A stretch of DNA of 64,000 nt from Marinospirillum sp031581385 (GTDB taxonomy: Bacteria; Pseudomonadota; Gammaproteobacteria; Pseudomonadales; Halomonadaceae). Under the pieces are notes generated by a model. That model was not told the DNA's origin and ran no database searches. It saw nothing but the letters and a program-made list of their open reading frames with translations. The translations under genes and the position numbers were made by a program. Below, piece after piece: positions 23,204 to 31,116 of the stretch. Each line of letters starts with the position of its first letter. The stretch's first letter is position 1. Location of the stretch: assembly GCF_044810985.1 (NCBI RefSeq), contig NZ_CP085242.1, positions 1,922,001 through 1,986,000 on the forward strand, written 5' to 3'.

Positions 23204-24049
23204 TCAACCATAACGACCGGTGATGTAGTCTTCGGTCTGTTTCTTGGCCGGGTTGGTGAAGAGGGTGTCGGTATTGTCGTATTCCACCATCTCACCCAGG
23301 TACATAAAGGCAGTGTAGTCGGAAACCCGTGCCGCCTGTTGCATGTTATGGGTAACGATGACGATGCTGAAACGGTCTTTCAGGTCGTGGATCAGTTCTT
23401 CGATTTTCAGCGTGGAAATCGGGTCCAGGGCCGAGGCCGGTTCGTCCAGCAACAGGATTTCCGGTTTGACGGCAATGGTGCGGGCAATCACCAGACGCTG
23501 TTGCTGACCACCGGACATGCCCAGGGCTGACTCGTGCAGGCGATCCTTGGTTTCTTCCCAGATTGCTGCTGATTTCAGTGCCCATTCCACGGCTTCATCC
23601 AGAATGCGGCGGTTGTTGATGCCCTGAATCCGCAGGCCGTAGGCCACATTTTCATAAATGGACTTGGGGAAGGGGTTGGGCTTCTGGAAAACCATACCCA
23701 CCCTGCGACGCAGGTCGGCCACATCCACTCGGCGATCATAGATGTTCTGATCGTCAATATTCACTTCCCCGGTGATGCGTACGCCATCAATCAGGTCATT
23801 CATGCGGTTGAAAGAACGCAGCAGTGTGGACTTACCGCAACCGGAGGGGCCGATGAAAGCCGTGACCCGGTTTTTGGGAATTTCCATGCTGATGTTTTTC
23901 AGCGCCTGGGTTTCTCCGTAAAAGAGATTCATATCCCGGGTTACGATGCAGGGCGTTTCCTGGCTGAGTTTCAGTTCGGATGAACCGCTGTCCCGATCCA
24001 GGGCATCCATGTTCATGCCATGCGTGCGTTGTTTTTCACTCGTTGTCAT
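23204..24049 (-). CDS. pstB: Phosphate ABC transporter ATPase PstB
   Basis: A 281-residue ABC ATPase that powers phosphate import. It shows Walker A GPSGCGKST, signature LGMSGGQQQRL, Walker B ILLLDEPASALDP and the switch histidine in IVIVTHNMQQAAR. An N-terminal extension of about 35 residues precedes the core. ATG 24049 is chosen because GAGG lies nine bases ahead; a TTG at 24073 is also in frame. It lies 28 bases after pstA. Confidence 0.96.
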   Translation of the reverse strand: MTTSEKQRTHGMNMDALDRDSGSSELKLSQETPCIVTRDMNLFYGETQALKNISMEIPKNRVTAFIGPSGCGKSTLLRSFNRMNDLIDGVRITGEVNIDDQNIYDRRVDVADLRRRVGMVFQKPNPFPKSIYENVAYGLRIQGINNRRILDEAVEWALKSAAIWEETKDRLHESALGMSGGQQQRLVIARTIAVKPEILLLDEPASALDPISTLKIEELIHDLKDRFSIVIVTHNMQQAARVSDYTAFMYLGEMVEYDNTDTLFTNPAKKQTEDYITGRYG

Positions 24050-24077
24050 TGATCTTGCCTCAATAATATTCAATCAG

Positions 24078-25754
24078 TTACATGTCCAGGGCGCGATATT
24101 TTTCGCGCAGGCGATTACGTATGGCGATAGCCGTGAGGTTCAGGGCGGCAATAACAGCAACCAGCATCAGTGCCGTGGCATAAACCAGGGGCCGGGCCGC
24201 TTCCACGTTGGGGCTCTGGAAGCCGACATCGTAAATATGGAAACCCAGGTGCATAAACTGGCGATCCAGGTGCAGGAAGGGCGCGTTGCCATCCAGCGGC
24301 AGGTTGGGGGCCAGCTTGACCACACCCACCAGCATCAGCGGAGCCACTTCACCGGCGGCGCGGGCCACGGCCAGAATCACCCCGGTCATCATGGCCGGGC
24401 TGGCCATGGGCAGAACAACACGCCAGAGAGTTTCCGCTTTGGTCGCACCCAGTGCCAGAGAACCTTCACGCACAGAGCGGGGAATACGCGACAGACCTTC
24501 TTCAGTTGCCACGATCACCACCGGCAGAGTCAGAAGAGCCAGAGTCAGGGAGGCCCACATCAGGCCCGGCGTACCAAAAGTGGGCGCAGGCAGAGCTTCA
24601 GGATAGAAGATTTCATCCAGACTGCCACCCACGAAATAAACAAAGAAACCCAGACCAAAAACACCGTAAACAATGGAAGGTACACCGGCCAGGTTGTTGA
24701 CCGCAATGCGGATGGTGCGTGTCAGAAAACCCTGCTTGGCGTATTCACGCAGATAAACCGCGGCCATGACGCCAAAGGGAGTCACTATCACCGACATGAT
24801 CAAGACCATCAACACGGTGCCGAAAATGGCCGGGAAGATACCGCCTTCGGTATTGGCTTCACGCGGGTCTTCGGAAACAAATTCCCAGACCTTGGCTGCA
24901 TAGTGGCCCAGCTTTTCCAACACGTTCATGCTGTTGGGCTGGAAGGCGCGCACAATATTGTCCAGGCCGATTTCAATTTGCTGGCCATCGGTGGTGCGCA
25001 TGACAAAGCTGTCACGGGAAAAATCTTCATTCAGCTTGCTGAGCCGCTGCAAAAGCGCCTGGTATTCCTGATCCCAGTGCTGACGCTCTTCTTCGATTTG
25101 CGCCAGGTTTTCCGGGGTATCCTGCCCTTCCAGCTCCAGGCGTCTTTCTTCCAGACGCAGTTGTTCCAGCTCATAATTAATGGCACCGATATCCTGCTTT
25201 TCCAGGGAATGGATCTGCCAATAGATGTCTACCGCACGATCGATGCGTTCTTTGGCTTCCTCCCAGAGGAGGTTTTCGCCCAGAGGTTGGGTACCGATGG
25301 TTTCGCCGTGCTCCTTGATCTCCAGCAGGTAGCCGTAAAAGTTGCCCCATTCACGCCTTTCCACAGCTACGGCGTGCTCGGGGTATTCAACATTTTCCAG
25401 ATCACGGCTCAGTACCCAGCGGAAATCAAAGCCATAAAGATCGCGGTTGCCGACCTTGAACAACTGGCGCTCCAGAAAGTCATCTTCAACATCCACCTGA
25501 TGGCCGGCACCACGCAACTGCTCAGCCGTGACCTGTTCTTTCTGGACCACTTCGCCCAGCATCATACGCTTCTGACCCTGCAGGTCGGTCGCCATGGATT
25601 GCTGCAGATCAGCAGGCCAGAAATGGGCCAGACCGCGGATGGCAATAATACCGATCAGACCCAGCACCAGAATGACGCTGATGGCAACGGCACCGGCATT
25701 CAACCAGATCCAGGGAGAACCGCTTTTAGTCCAGTCTTTAAATGAAAGTCTCAT
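24078..25754 (-). CDS. pstA: Phosphate ABC transporter permease PstA, long form
   Basis: A 558-residue permease, nearly twice the length of E. coli PstA. A first membrane helix (about 18-42) is followed by a periplasmic insertion of about 240 residues with a predicted coiled coil (near 185-245, rich in Glu/Leu/Arg). The standard five-to-six-helix permease domain with the EAA loop (EGSLALGATKAETLWRVV) occupies about 280-555. This long form is known from Pseudomonas and Vibrio. It lies 21 bases after pstC. The role of the insertion is unknown. Confidence 0.95.
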   Translation of the reverse strand: MRLSFKDWTKSGSPWIWLNAGAVAISVILVLGLIGIIAIRGLAHFWPADLQQSMATDLQGQKRMMLGEVVQKEQVTAEQLRGAGHQVDVEDDFLERQLFKVGNRDLYGFDFRWVLSRDLENVEYPEHAVAVERREWGNFYGYLLEIKEHGETIGTQPLGENLLWEEAKERIDRAVDIYWQIHSLEKQDIGAINYELEQLRLEERRLELEGQDTPENLAQIEEERQHWDQEYQALLQRLSKLNEDFSRDSFVMRTTDGQQIEIGLDNIVRAFQPNSMNVLEKLGHYAAKVWEFVSEDPREANTEGGIFPAIFGTVLMVLIMSVIVTPFGVMAAVYLREYAKQGFLTRTIRIAVNNLAGVPSIVYGVFGLGFFVYFVGGSLDEIFYPEALPAPTFGTPGLMWASLTLALLTLPVVIVATEEGLSRIPRSVREGSLALGATKAETLWRVVLPMASPAMMTGVILAVARAAGEVAPLMLVGVVKLAPNLPLDGNAPFLHLDRQFMHLGFHIYDVGFQSPNVEAARPLVYATALMLVAVIAALNLTAIAIRNRLREKYRALDM

Positions 25755-25775
25755 AATTTTGATCCGTGTCCGCCT

Positions 25776-28055
25776 TTACAGAGTGCTGTATTTTTTGCGC
25801 AAACGCTGCCTGACCAGCTCGGCCAGGGTGTTCACGAAAAAGGTGAAGCCAAAGAGCACCAGCGCTGCCAGGAAGAGAATGCGGTAATGGCTGGAATCCA
25901 CTGCAGATTCACCCATTTCCACGGCAATATTGGCTGCCAGGGTGCGCATGCCTTCAAAAATATTGAAGTTCATCACCGGAGTGTTGCCGGTGGCCATGAG
26001 TACGATCATGGTTTCACCCACGGCCCGGCCCATACCGATCATCACGGCAGAGAAAATACCGGGGCTGGCAGTAGGCAGAATCACCCGCACCAGGGTTTGC
26101 CAGGCTGTGGCGCCCAAGGCAAGCGAACCGTGACTCAGGGATTTAGGCACCCCGAAAAGAGCGTCCTCGGCGATGGAGTAGATGGTGGGAATGACTGCAA
26201 AGCCCATGGCAAAACCCACCACGATGGAGTTGCGCTGGTCATAGGTGATGCCCATGTCATTGGTCAGCCAGGTGCGCATATCGCCACCGAAGAAGAACAC
26301 TTCCAGCGGCTGGCTCATGGCAAAGGAAAACCAGCCAATCAAGAGCACAACCGGTAACAGAAGAATCACATGCCAGCCATCAGGCACGATAAAGCGCAGG
26401 TTATCCGGCAGCTGTGCCCAGGCATAACCGAAGGCCACCAGACCGACCGGCATCAAGAGCATCAGAGCAAAGATGCCGGGCAGATGGAGTTCAAAGAAGG
26501 GAGCCAGGAAAAGACCGGCAAAGAAACCCAGAATGACCGTGGGTAGAGCTTCCATCAATTCAATGACCGGCTTGACCTTCTTGCGCACCGCAGGGGCCAT
26601 GAAGTAGGCCGTATACATGGCACCGCAGATTGCCAGAGGAACCGACAGCAGCATGGCATAGAAAGCGGCTTTCAGAGTACCCAATGCCAGGGGGGTAATG
26701 CTGAATTTGGGTTCATAGTCATTACTGGCCCCGGAAGATTGCCAGATGTATTCCGGCTCATCATAGCCTTCATACCAGGTTTTACCCCAGAGAGCCTTCA
26801 TGGAAGCTTCCGGGTGGGGATTATCCACGGCATAGCTGTGCATCTTGCCGTTGACATCTTCCAGCAGCAGATGGCTGGCACGCGGCGAAATGGCAGCAGC
26901 CCGTGGAGCGGCTTCCAGTAACTGGCGGTCAATGACCTCGTTTTCCGCCGTGGTGTTGTAGATACCCACACGACCGTTTTCATCCACTGCCACCAGGCCC
27001 TTGCGGCGGTGCTCAGGTTCGATCACCCGGATGGGCGCATCACCCAGCTTGAGGGTGCGGATATTGGTCAGGCGTTGTTCATTCTCGTCATTGCGGACCA
27101 GTATCCACTGGCTGATCTGGCCCTGGCTGTCACCCACCAGCAGGGAGTCACTGCCCAACTGAAAACGCAGGTCGGTCACTTCCTCTCCGGGAGCAACCAG
27201 CATGACTTCCTGCATCAGTTCAGGTTCTTGCAACTTGCGGGTATTAAAAACGTCCATCCAGCCATCGGCCCTGGCTGCATAGGTATAAATATGGTCTTCA
27301 CTGAACAACAGCTGTTGATACAGGCGATTGTCGGGCAAGTCTGCGGTTTGTTCCGTCAGCTCAACCTCGCCGGTCATCATGTTTTCACGCGTGGTGACTT
27401 TTTTCAGCAGAGGCTGTCCACCTTCCACCAGGCCGCCCAGAATGAAACCCGTGCGCCCGGTCTGACGGGTCACGCTGGTCAACGCCCGACCTTCAGGATC
27501 CAATGTCAGGGTGTCTTCGCCATAAGGAAAAGTCATTTCCGGATCAACGCCAATGCGATTCCCTTCAGCGTCAAATTCAACATTAAAGCTGAACTCGACC
27601 AGCAGAACCTGGCCATCACTCAGACCCAGAACCAGCACCTCATCACCCGGCAGGGTCGGGGAAATACTGGTCAGTGACTGACCTTCATCCAGAGGCAGCT
27701 TGAGCGTTTCCAGGAGGTTCCCGGAGGCAACGGAAACAAAGTTTACCTGCCCCGTATCCGTGATCCGGGCAAAGACCTCATTTTGCTCTTCAGCAACCAG
27801 CCGGAGAGTCTGGCCGGTTCCCTGGGAGGTTTGCAGCCCATACTGGTTGATCTCTTCAATTTCAGCATCCTGAAAAAGAGGCACCACCTCATAAAGGAGA
27901 TAGAAAAAGATCAAACTGATGGCAACAATAACGCCGATGCCGCCCGCAGCAATGCCATAGCGGGTTACACCATCGCTGAGATGCCGGAATTTGCGCCTTC
28001 GTTGTGTTTTGGGAGAGTTCAACTCCCGCTCTAGGGTCGAGGATGCTGTCTTCAT
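25776..28055 (-). CDS. pstC: Phosphate ABC transporter permease PstC, long form
   Basis: A 759-residue permease of the long type. One helix (about 36-58) leads to a periplasmic domain of about 380 residues with repeated beta-strand and GDSQGQI-like turns that suggest a beta-propeller-like fold. The true permease domain begins near residue 455 and carries the EAA loop (HGSLALGATAWQTLVRVI). It pairs with the long PstA. A Pho box at 28102-28119 drives pstC-pstA-pstB-phoU separately from pstS. Confidence 0.95.
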   Translation of the reverse strand: MKTASSTLERELNSPKTQRRRKFRHLSDGVTRYGIAAGGIGVIVAISLIFFYLLYEVVPLFQDAEIEEINQYGLQTSQGTGQTLRLVAEEQNEVFARITDTGQVNFVSVASGNLLETLKLPLDEGQSLTSISPTLPGDEVLVLGLSDGQVLLVEFSFNVEFDAEGNRIGVDPEMTFPYGEDTLTLDPEGRALTSVTRQTGRTGFILGGLVEGGQPLLKKVTTRENMMTGEVELTEQTADLPDNRLYQQLLFSEDHIYTYAARADGWMDVFNTRKLQEPELMQEVMLVAPGEEVTDLRFQLGSDSLLVGDSQGQISQWILVRNDENEQRLTNIRTLKLGDAPIRVIEPEHRRKGLVAVDENGRVGIYNTTAENEVIDRQLLEAAPRAAAISPRASHLLLEDVNGKMHSYAVDNPHPEASMKALWGKTWYEGYDEPEYIWQSSGASNDYEPKFSITPLALGTLKAAFYAMLLSVPLAICGAMYTAYFMAPAVRKKVKPVIELMEALPTVILGFFAGLFLAPFFELHLPGIFALMLLMPVGLVAFGYAWAQLPDNLRFIVPDGWHVILLLPVVLLIGWFSFAMSQPLEVFFFGGDMRTWLTNDMGITYDQRNSIVVGFAMGFAVIPTIYSIAEDALFGVPKSLSHGSLALGATAWQTLVRVILPTASPGIFSAVMIGMGRAVGETMIVLMATGNTPVMNFNIFEGMRTLAANIAVEMGESAVDSSHYRILFLAALVLFGFTFFVNTLAELVRQRLRKKYSTL

Positions 28056-28101
28056 AACCTAACCTTCTGAATTTACGTTGGCGCCAGACTAAGATACTTG
28101 T

Positions 28102-28119
28102 ATGACATTTAGATGACAG
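28102..28119 (-). promoter_or_regulatory. Pho box of pstCAB-phoU
   Basis: Minus strand CTGTCAT-CTAA-ATGTCAT, about 47 bases before pstC. It shows that pstC has its own PhoB-dependent promoter behind the pstS terminator. Confidence 0.8.
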
Positions 28120-28132
28120 ACTGTAATAAATG

Positions 28133-28161
28133 AAAAAGGAGAGCCGAAGCTCTCCTTTTTT
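28133..28161. terminator. Terminator between pstS and pstC
   Basis: GGAGAGC-CGAA-GCTCTCC with flanking A5 and T6, active in both directions. It lies 21 bases past the pstS stop, so pstS can be expressed apart from, and more than, the permease genes. Confidence 0.88.
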
Positions 28162-28181
28162 CAACTCAGATCACAGGTGAC

Positions 28182-29159
28182 CTAGTCGATTTGCAGATCC
28201 TTGCGGACACGCTTGACGACTGCGGCAGGCAGAGGCACATAGCCATCGCGGTGTACAATTTCCTGGCCCTGACGAGACAGAACGGACTTGATGAATTCCT
28301 GATCCATCTTGGACAGCGGCTGGTTGGGACGCTTGTTCACATAAACATACAGGAAGCGGGACAAGGGGTATTTGCCACTGGCCGCATTAGCTGGAGTTGC
28401 TTCAACAAACTCTTCACCTTCAGCTGCTGCCAGAGGAACCGCACGCACTGAAGAAGTACGGTAACCAATACCGGAATAACCGATAGCATTCAGGGAAGTG
28501 GAAACCGACTGAACAACAGAGGCAGAACCTGGCTGTTCGTTGACGCTGTTTTTGTAGTCACCACCGCAAAGAGCATTCTTGCGGAAGTAACCATAAGTGC
28601 CGGACACTGAGTTACGGCCATACAGCTGAACAGTACGATCAGCCAAAGAACCGGTAATGCCCAGATCACCCCAACGGTCGATATCGGATTCGTAACCACA
28701 ACGACGGTTGGAAGAGAAAATAGCATCCACCTGAGGAATGCTCAGGCCTTTAATGGGGTTGTCCTTGTGAGCAAAAACCGCCAGGGCATCAATGGCAACA
28801 GGGACAGCAGTTGGCTTGTAACCATATTCATCTTCGAAAGACTTGATTTCGCTGTCACGCATCTGACGAGACATAGGCCCCATGTTGGAGGTGCCTTCAG
28901 CCAGAGCGGGAGGTGCAGTGGAAGAACCCGCAGCCTGGATCTGGATATTGACGTTGGGGTAGTTCTTTTTGAACTCTTCAGCCCAGAGGGTCATCAGGTT
29001 GGCCAGGGTATCGGAACCGATACTGGTCAGATTGCCGGATACGCCGCTAGCTTTGGTGTATTCAGGAATGCCGGATTCGACATTGGCAGTAGCCATTCCG
29101 GCCACCAGGGATGCAGTCAGACCTACAGCTGCACTCAGTGCTTTCAGTTTGATGGTCAT
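28182..29159 (-). CDS. pstS: Phosphate-binding protein PstS
   Basis: A 325-residue periplasmic protein with a signal peptide (about 1-25, MATA-NV). It has phosphate-pocket motifs of the PstS family: GSDTLANLM, AAGSSTAPPAL, GPMSRQM and GRNSVSGTYGYF. It delivers phosphate, and in general also arsenate to some extent, to PstCA. ATG 29159 is chosen because GGAG lies eight bases ahead and the signal peptide starts there; the frame is open further upstream, but that part overlaps the Pho box promoter. Confidence 0.96.
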   Translation of the reverse strand: MTIKLKALSAAVGLTASLVAGMATANVESGIPEYTKASGVSGNLTSIGSDTLANLMTLWAEEFKKNYPNVNIQIQAAGSSTAPPALAEGTSNMGPMSRQMRDSEIKSFEDEYGYKPTAVPVAIDALAVFAHKDNPIKGLSIPQVDAIFSSNRRCGYESDIDRWGDLGITGSLADRTVQLYGRNSVSGTYGYFRKNALCGGDYKNSVNEQPGSASVVQSVSTSLNAIGYSGIGYRTSSVRAVPLAAAEGEEFVEATPANAASGKYPLSRFLYVYVNKRPNQPLSKMDQEFIKSVLSRQGQEIVHRDGYVPLPAAVVKRVRKDLQID

Positions 29160-29255
29160 GGTTTTCTCCGATTCATAAATCAAGCTAAATTGATGCTGCC
29201 TGGGCAGCGTTTCGGAAACATCTTGATCCGATGCTTGCCAGCTTAGGCCGCCTAA

Positions 29256-29273
29256 ATGACAGTTTGATGAAAG
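29256..29273 (-). promoter_or_regulatory. Pho box of pstS
   Basis: Minus strand CTTTCAT-CAAA-CTGTCAT, an 18-bp near-consensus box about 97 bases before the pstS start, with a TAAGCT -10-like sequence about ten bases further on. Confidence 0.85.
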
Positions 29274-29312
29274 CAGAGATTTATTTTCTTTGTATACTTT
29301 AGAAGGTAAGCT

Positions 29313-29786
29313 ATGCCATATCGCAGCTGCGAACAGCCCAATAACGACAAGAGCGATACCGCCATGAGCCCACTTGAAGAACTGGAAGATAACCCCGCAC
29401 CCGAAGGCCAACTGATGCTGAAGCTGGTCGCCACCCCCCAGGATACCAATCTGCATGGTGACATTTCTGCTGGCTGGGTGATCTCCCAGATGGAACAGGC
29501 CGCTGAACTGGCCGCTGCCCGACTTGCTCATGGCCGCACCGCTACCGTTGCCGTCAACAGCATGGACTTTCTCTGCCCGGTACGCACCGGCAGCCTGATG
29601 CAGATCCACACCCAACTGGTGGAAACCGGCAACAGCTCCATGAAATTCAATGTTGAGGTCTGGATATTACCCCCCAATGAAAGGGATGAATCCACTCTTT
29701 ATAAAGTCACAGAGGCTTCTTTTGTGATGGTGGCACTGGATGAGAAGGGGCGAATCAGGACGCTGCCTGCCACCAACGGCCACTAA
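29313..29786 (+). CDS. Hotdog-fold acyl-CoA thioesterase (YciA-like)
   Basis: A 157-residue single-hotdog thioesterase of the YciA/acyl-CoA hydrolase group. It shows TNLHGDISAGWVISQMEQAA (Asp near the central helix) and VNSMDFLCPVRTGSLMQI. It cleaves acyl-CoA to free acid and CoA; chain preference is not predictable. ATG 29313 has AAGG six bases ahead; ATG 29364 lacks one. It is divergent from pstS, about 40 bases from its Pho box, and has no evident role in phosphate uptake. Confidence 0.85.
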   Translation: MPYRSCEQPNNDKSDTAMSPLEELEDNPAPEGQLMLKLVATPQDTNLHGDISAGWVISQMEQAAELAAARLAHGRTATVAVNSMDFLCPVRTGSLMQIHTQLVETGNSSMKFNVEVWILPPNERDESTLYKVTEASFVMVALDEKGRIRTLPATNGH

Positions 29787-29816
29787 AAACCTGTAACACT
29801 CCCGCCATCTTTCTTT

Positions 29817-29834
29817 TATACTCTTGCGTACGCA
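29817..29834 (+). promoter_or_regulatory. gapdh-arsJ promoter with palindrome
   Basis: A -10 candidate TATACT (29817-29822) is followed directly by a perfect 10-bp palindrome TGCGTACGCA (29825-29834) near the expected transcription start. That is a good place for a repressor of the ArsR type, but no regulator gene is adjacent. Confidence 0.45.
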
Positions 29835-29862
29835 TAAACAGATATAAAGCAGGAGTGAGACA

Positions 29863-30861
29863 ATGACCGTCAAAGTGGGTATCAATGGTTTTGGCCGTAT
29901 GGGGCGTCTGGCTCTGCGTGCTGCCTGGAGCTGGCCGGAGTTTGAGTTTGTCCAGATCAACGACCCGGCCGGTGATGCAGAAACCCTGGCCCATCTGCTG
30001 AATTATGATTCCGTACAGGGCACCTGGGATCGGGAAGCTCTGGCTGAGAAAGGCGACATGCTGATTGATGGCAAGCGTCTGCAGGTCACCCGTGAAAAAA
30101 CCATCGAGGCCATTGACTGGTCCGGCTGTGATCTGGTTCTGGAGTGCTCGGGCAAGATGAAAACCCGCGCGCTGCTGGAAAAATACCTGGAACAAGGCGT
30201 CCAAAAAGTGGTGGTTTCCGCCCCGGTCAAGGAAGAAGGTGTTCTCAATCTGGTGGTGGGCGTCAATGATCACCTGCTCACTGCTGAACAGCGTTTGATG
30301 ACAGCCGCCTCTTGCACCACCAACTGCCTGGCCCCGATCGTGAAGGTGCTTCATGAAAACCTGAAAATCCGCCACGGCAGCATGACTACCATTCATGACA
30401 TCACCAATACCCAGACCATTCTGGATGCACCGCATAAAGACCTGCGCCGTGCCCGCGCCTGTGGCATGAGCCTGATCCCCACCACCACCGGATCAGCCAA
30501 GGCCATCACCGCCATCTTCCCGGAACTGGAGGGTCGCCTGAACGGCCATGCCGTGCGTGTTCCCCTGGCCAATGCTTCCCTGACCGACTGTGTGTTTGAA
30601 GTGGAAAAAGCCACCACGGCGGAAGAGGTCAATCGCCTGCTCAAAGAAGCTGCCGAAGGTGAACTGCACGGCATTCTGGGCTATGAAGAAAAACCCCTGG
30701 TTTCCATTGATTACAAGGGCGACCCTCGTTCGGCCATTGTTGATGCCCTGTCCACCATGATCATCAACGAGACCCAGGTTAAAATCTATGCCTGGTATGA
30801 CAATGAATGGGGCTATGCCAATCGCTTGGTGGAACTGGGGCGCAAGGCTTTCAGTTTTTAA
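29863..30861 (+). CDS. gapdh: ArsJ-associated glyceraldehyde-3-phosphate dehydrogenase
   Basis: A 332-residue type I GAPDH. Rossmann motif VGINGFGRMGRLALRAAW, catalytic Cys151 in ASCTTNCLAP, and YDNEWGYANRL near the C-terminus. The N-terminal LRAAWSWPEFEFVQIND wording is typical of the GAPDH subgroup encoded with ArsJ. With arsenate in place of phosphate it makes unstable 1-arseno-3-phosphoglycerate, which ArsJ exports. AGGAG precedes ATG 29863. The gene neighbours pst, the route by which arsenate enters cells. A housekeeping GAPDH function cannot be excluded. Confidence 0.88.
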   Translation: MTVKVGINGFGRMGRLALRAAWSWPEFEFVQINDPAGDAETLAHLLNYDSVQGTWDREALAEKGDMLIDGKRLQVTREKTIEAIDWSGCDLVLECSGKMKTRALLEKYLEQGVQKVVVSAPVKEEGVLNLVVGVNDHLLTAEQRLMTAASCTTNCLAPIVKVLHENLKIRHGSMTTIHDITNTQTILDAPHKDLRRARACGMSLIPTTTGSAKAITAIFPELEGRLNGHAVRVPLANASLTDCVFEVEKATTAEEVNRLLKEAAEGELHGILGYEEKPLVSIDYKGDPRSAIVDALSTMIINETQVKIYAWYDNEWGYANRLVELGRKAFSF

Positions 30862-30926
30862 TTTGTCGACACCCTACAACAGGACTCGATGCCAGGCCGT
30901 GGTGAGAGATTGCCAGTTCAGGCTGT

Positions 30927-31016
30927 CTGCAACAGGAAGTTGCAGCCGACCCACATGGAAGTGGGAAGTGCAGAGATTCATCAGGAATGAATTCTGCCAG
31001 AGCTTACAGGGATGTA
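30927..31016 (+). ncRNA. GGA-loop hairpin cluster (candidate CsrA/RsmA-binding RNA)
   Basis: Four successive hairpins carry GGA in the loop: CTGCAAC-AGGAA-GTTGCAG (30927-30945), CCCAC-ATGGAA-GTGGG (30950-30965), an 11-bp stem with one bulge and loop CAGGA (30970-30997), and TACA-GGGA-TGTA (31005-31016). GGA in hairpin loops is the CsrA/RsmA recognition pattern. No clear terminator follows, so it could be the arsJ leader, a separate sRNA, or a dispersed palindromic repeat. Confidence 0.4.
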
Positions 31017-31116
31017 TTCACAGCGTCCTGAACGGCAATACCGCACAAAAGCGGCCTTAGTGAACCCTGCTTGTACTCTGTAATAATCCCGCACACACCT
31101 GACACGAGTTTTCATC

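Noticed and set aside
23946..25745. A 599-residue plus-strand open frame opposite pstB and pstA
   Set aside because: It is rich in His/Gln with no domain pattern and mirrors the codon bias of the strong pstA gene on the other strand. I treat it as a shadow.
29160..29615. N-terminal extension of pstS
   Set aside because: It covers the Pho box and overlaps the divergent thioesterase gene; the signal peptide and ribosome site place the start at 29159.
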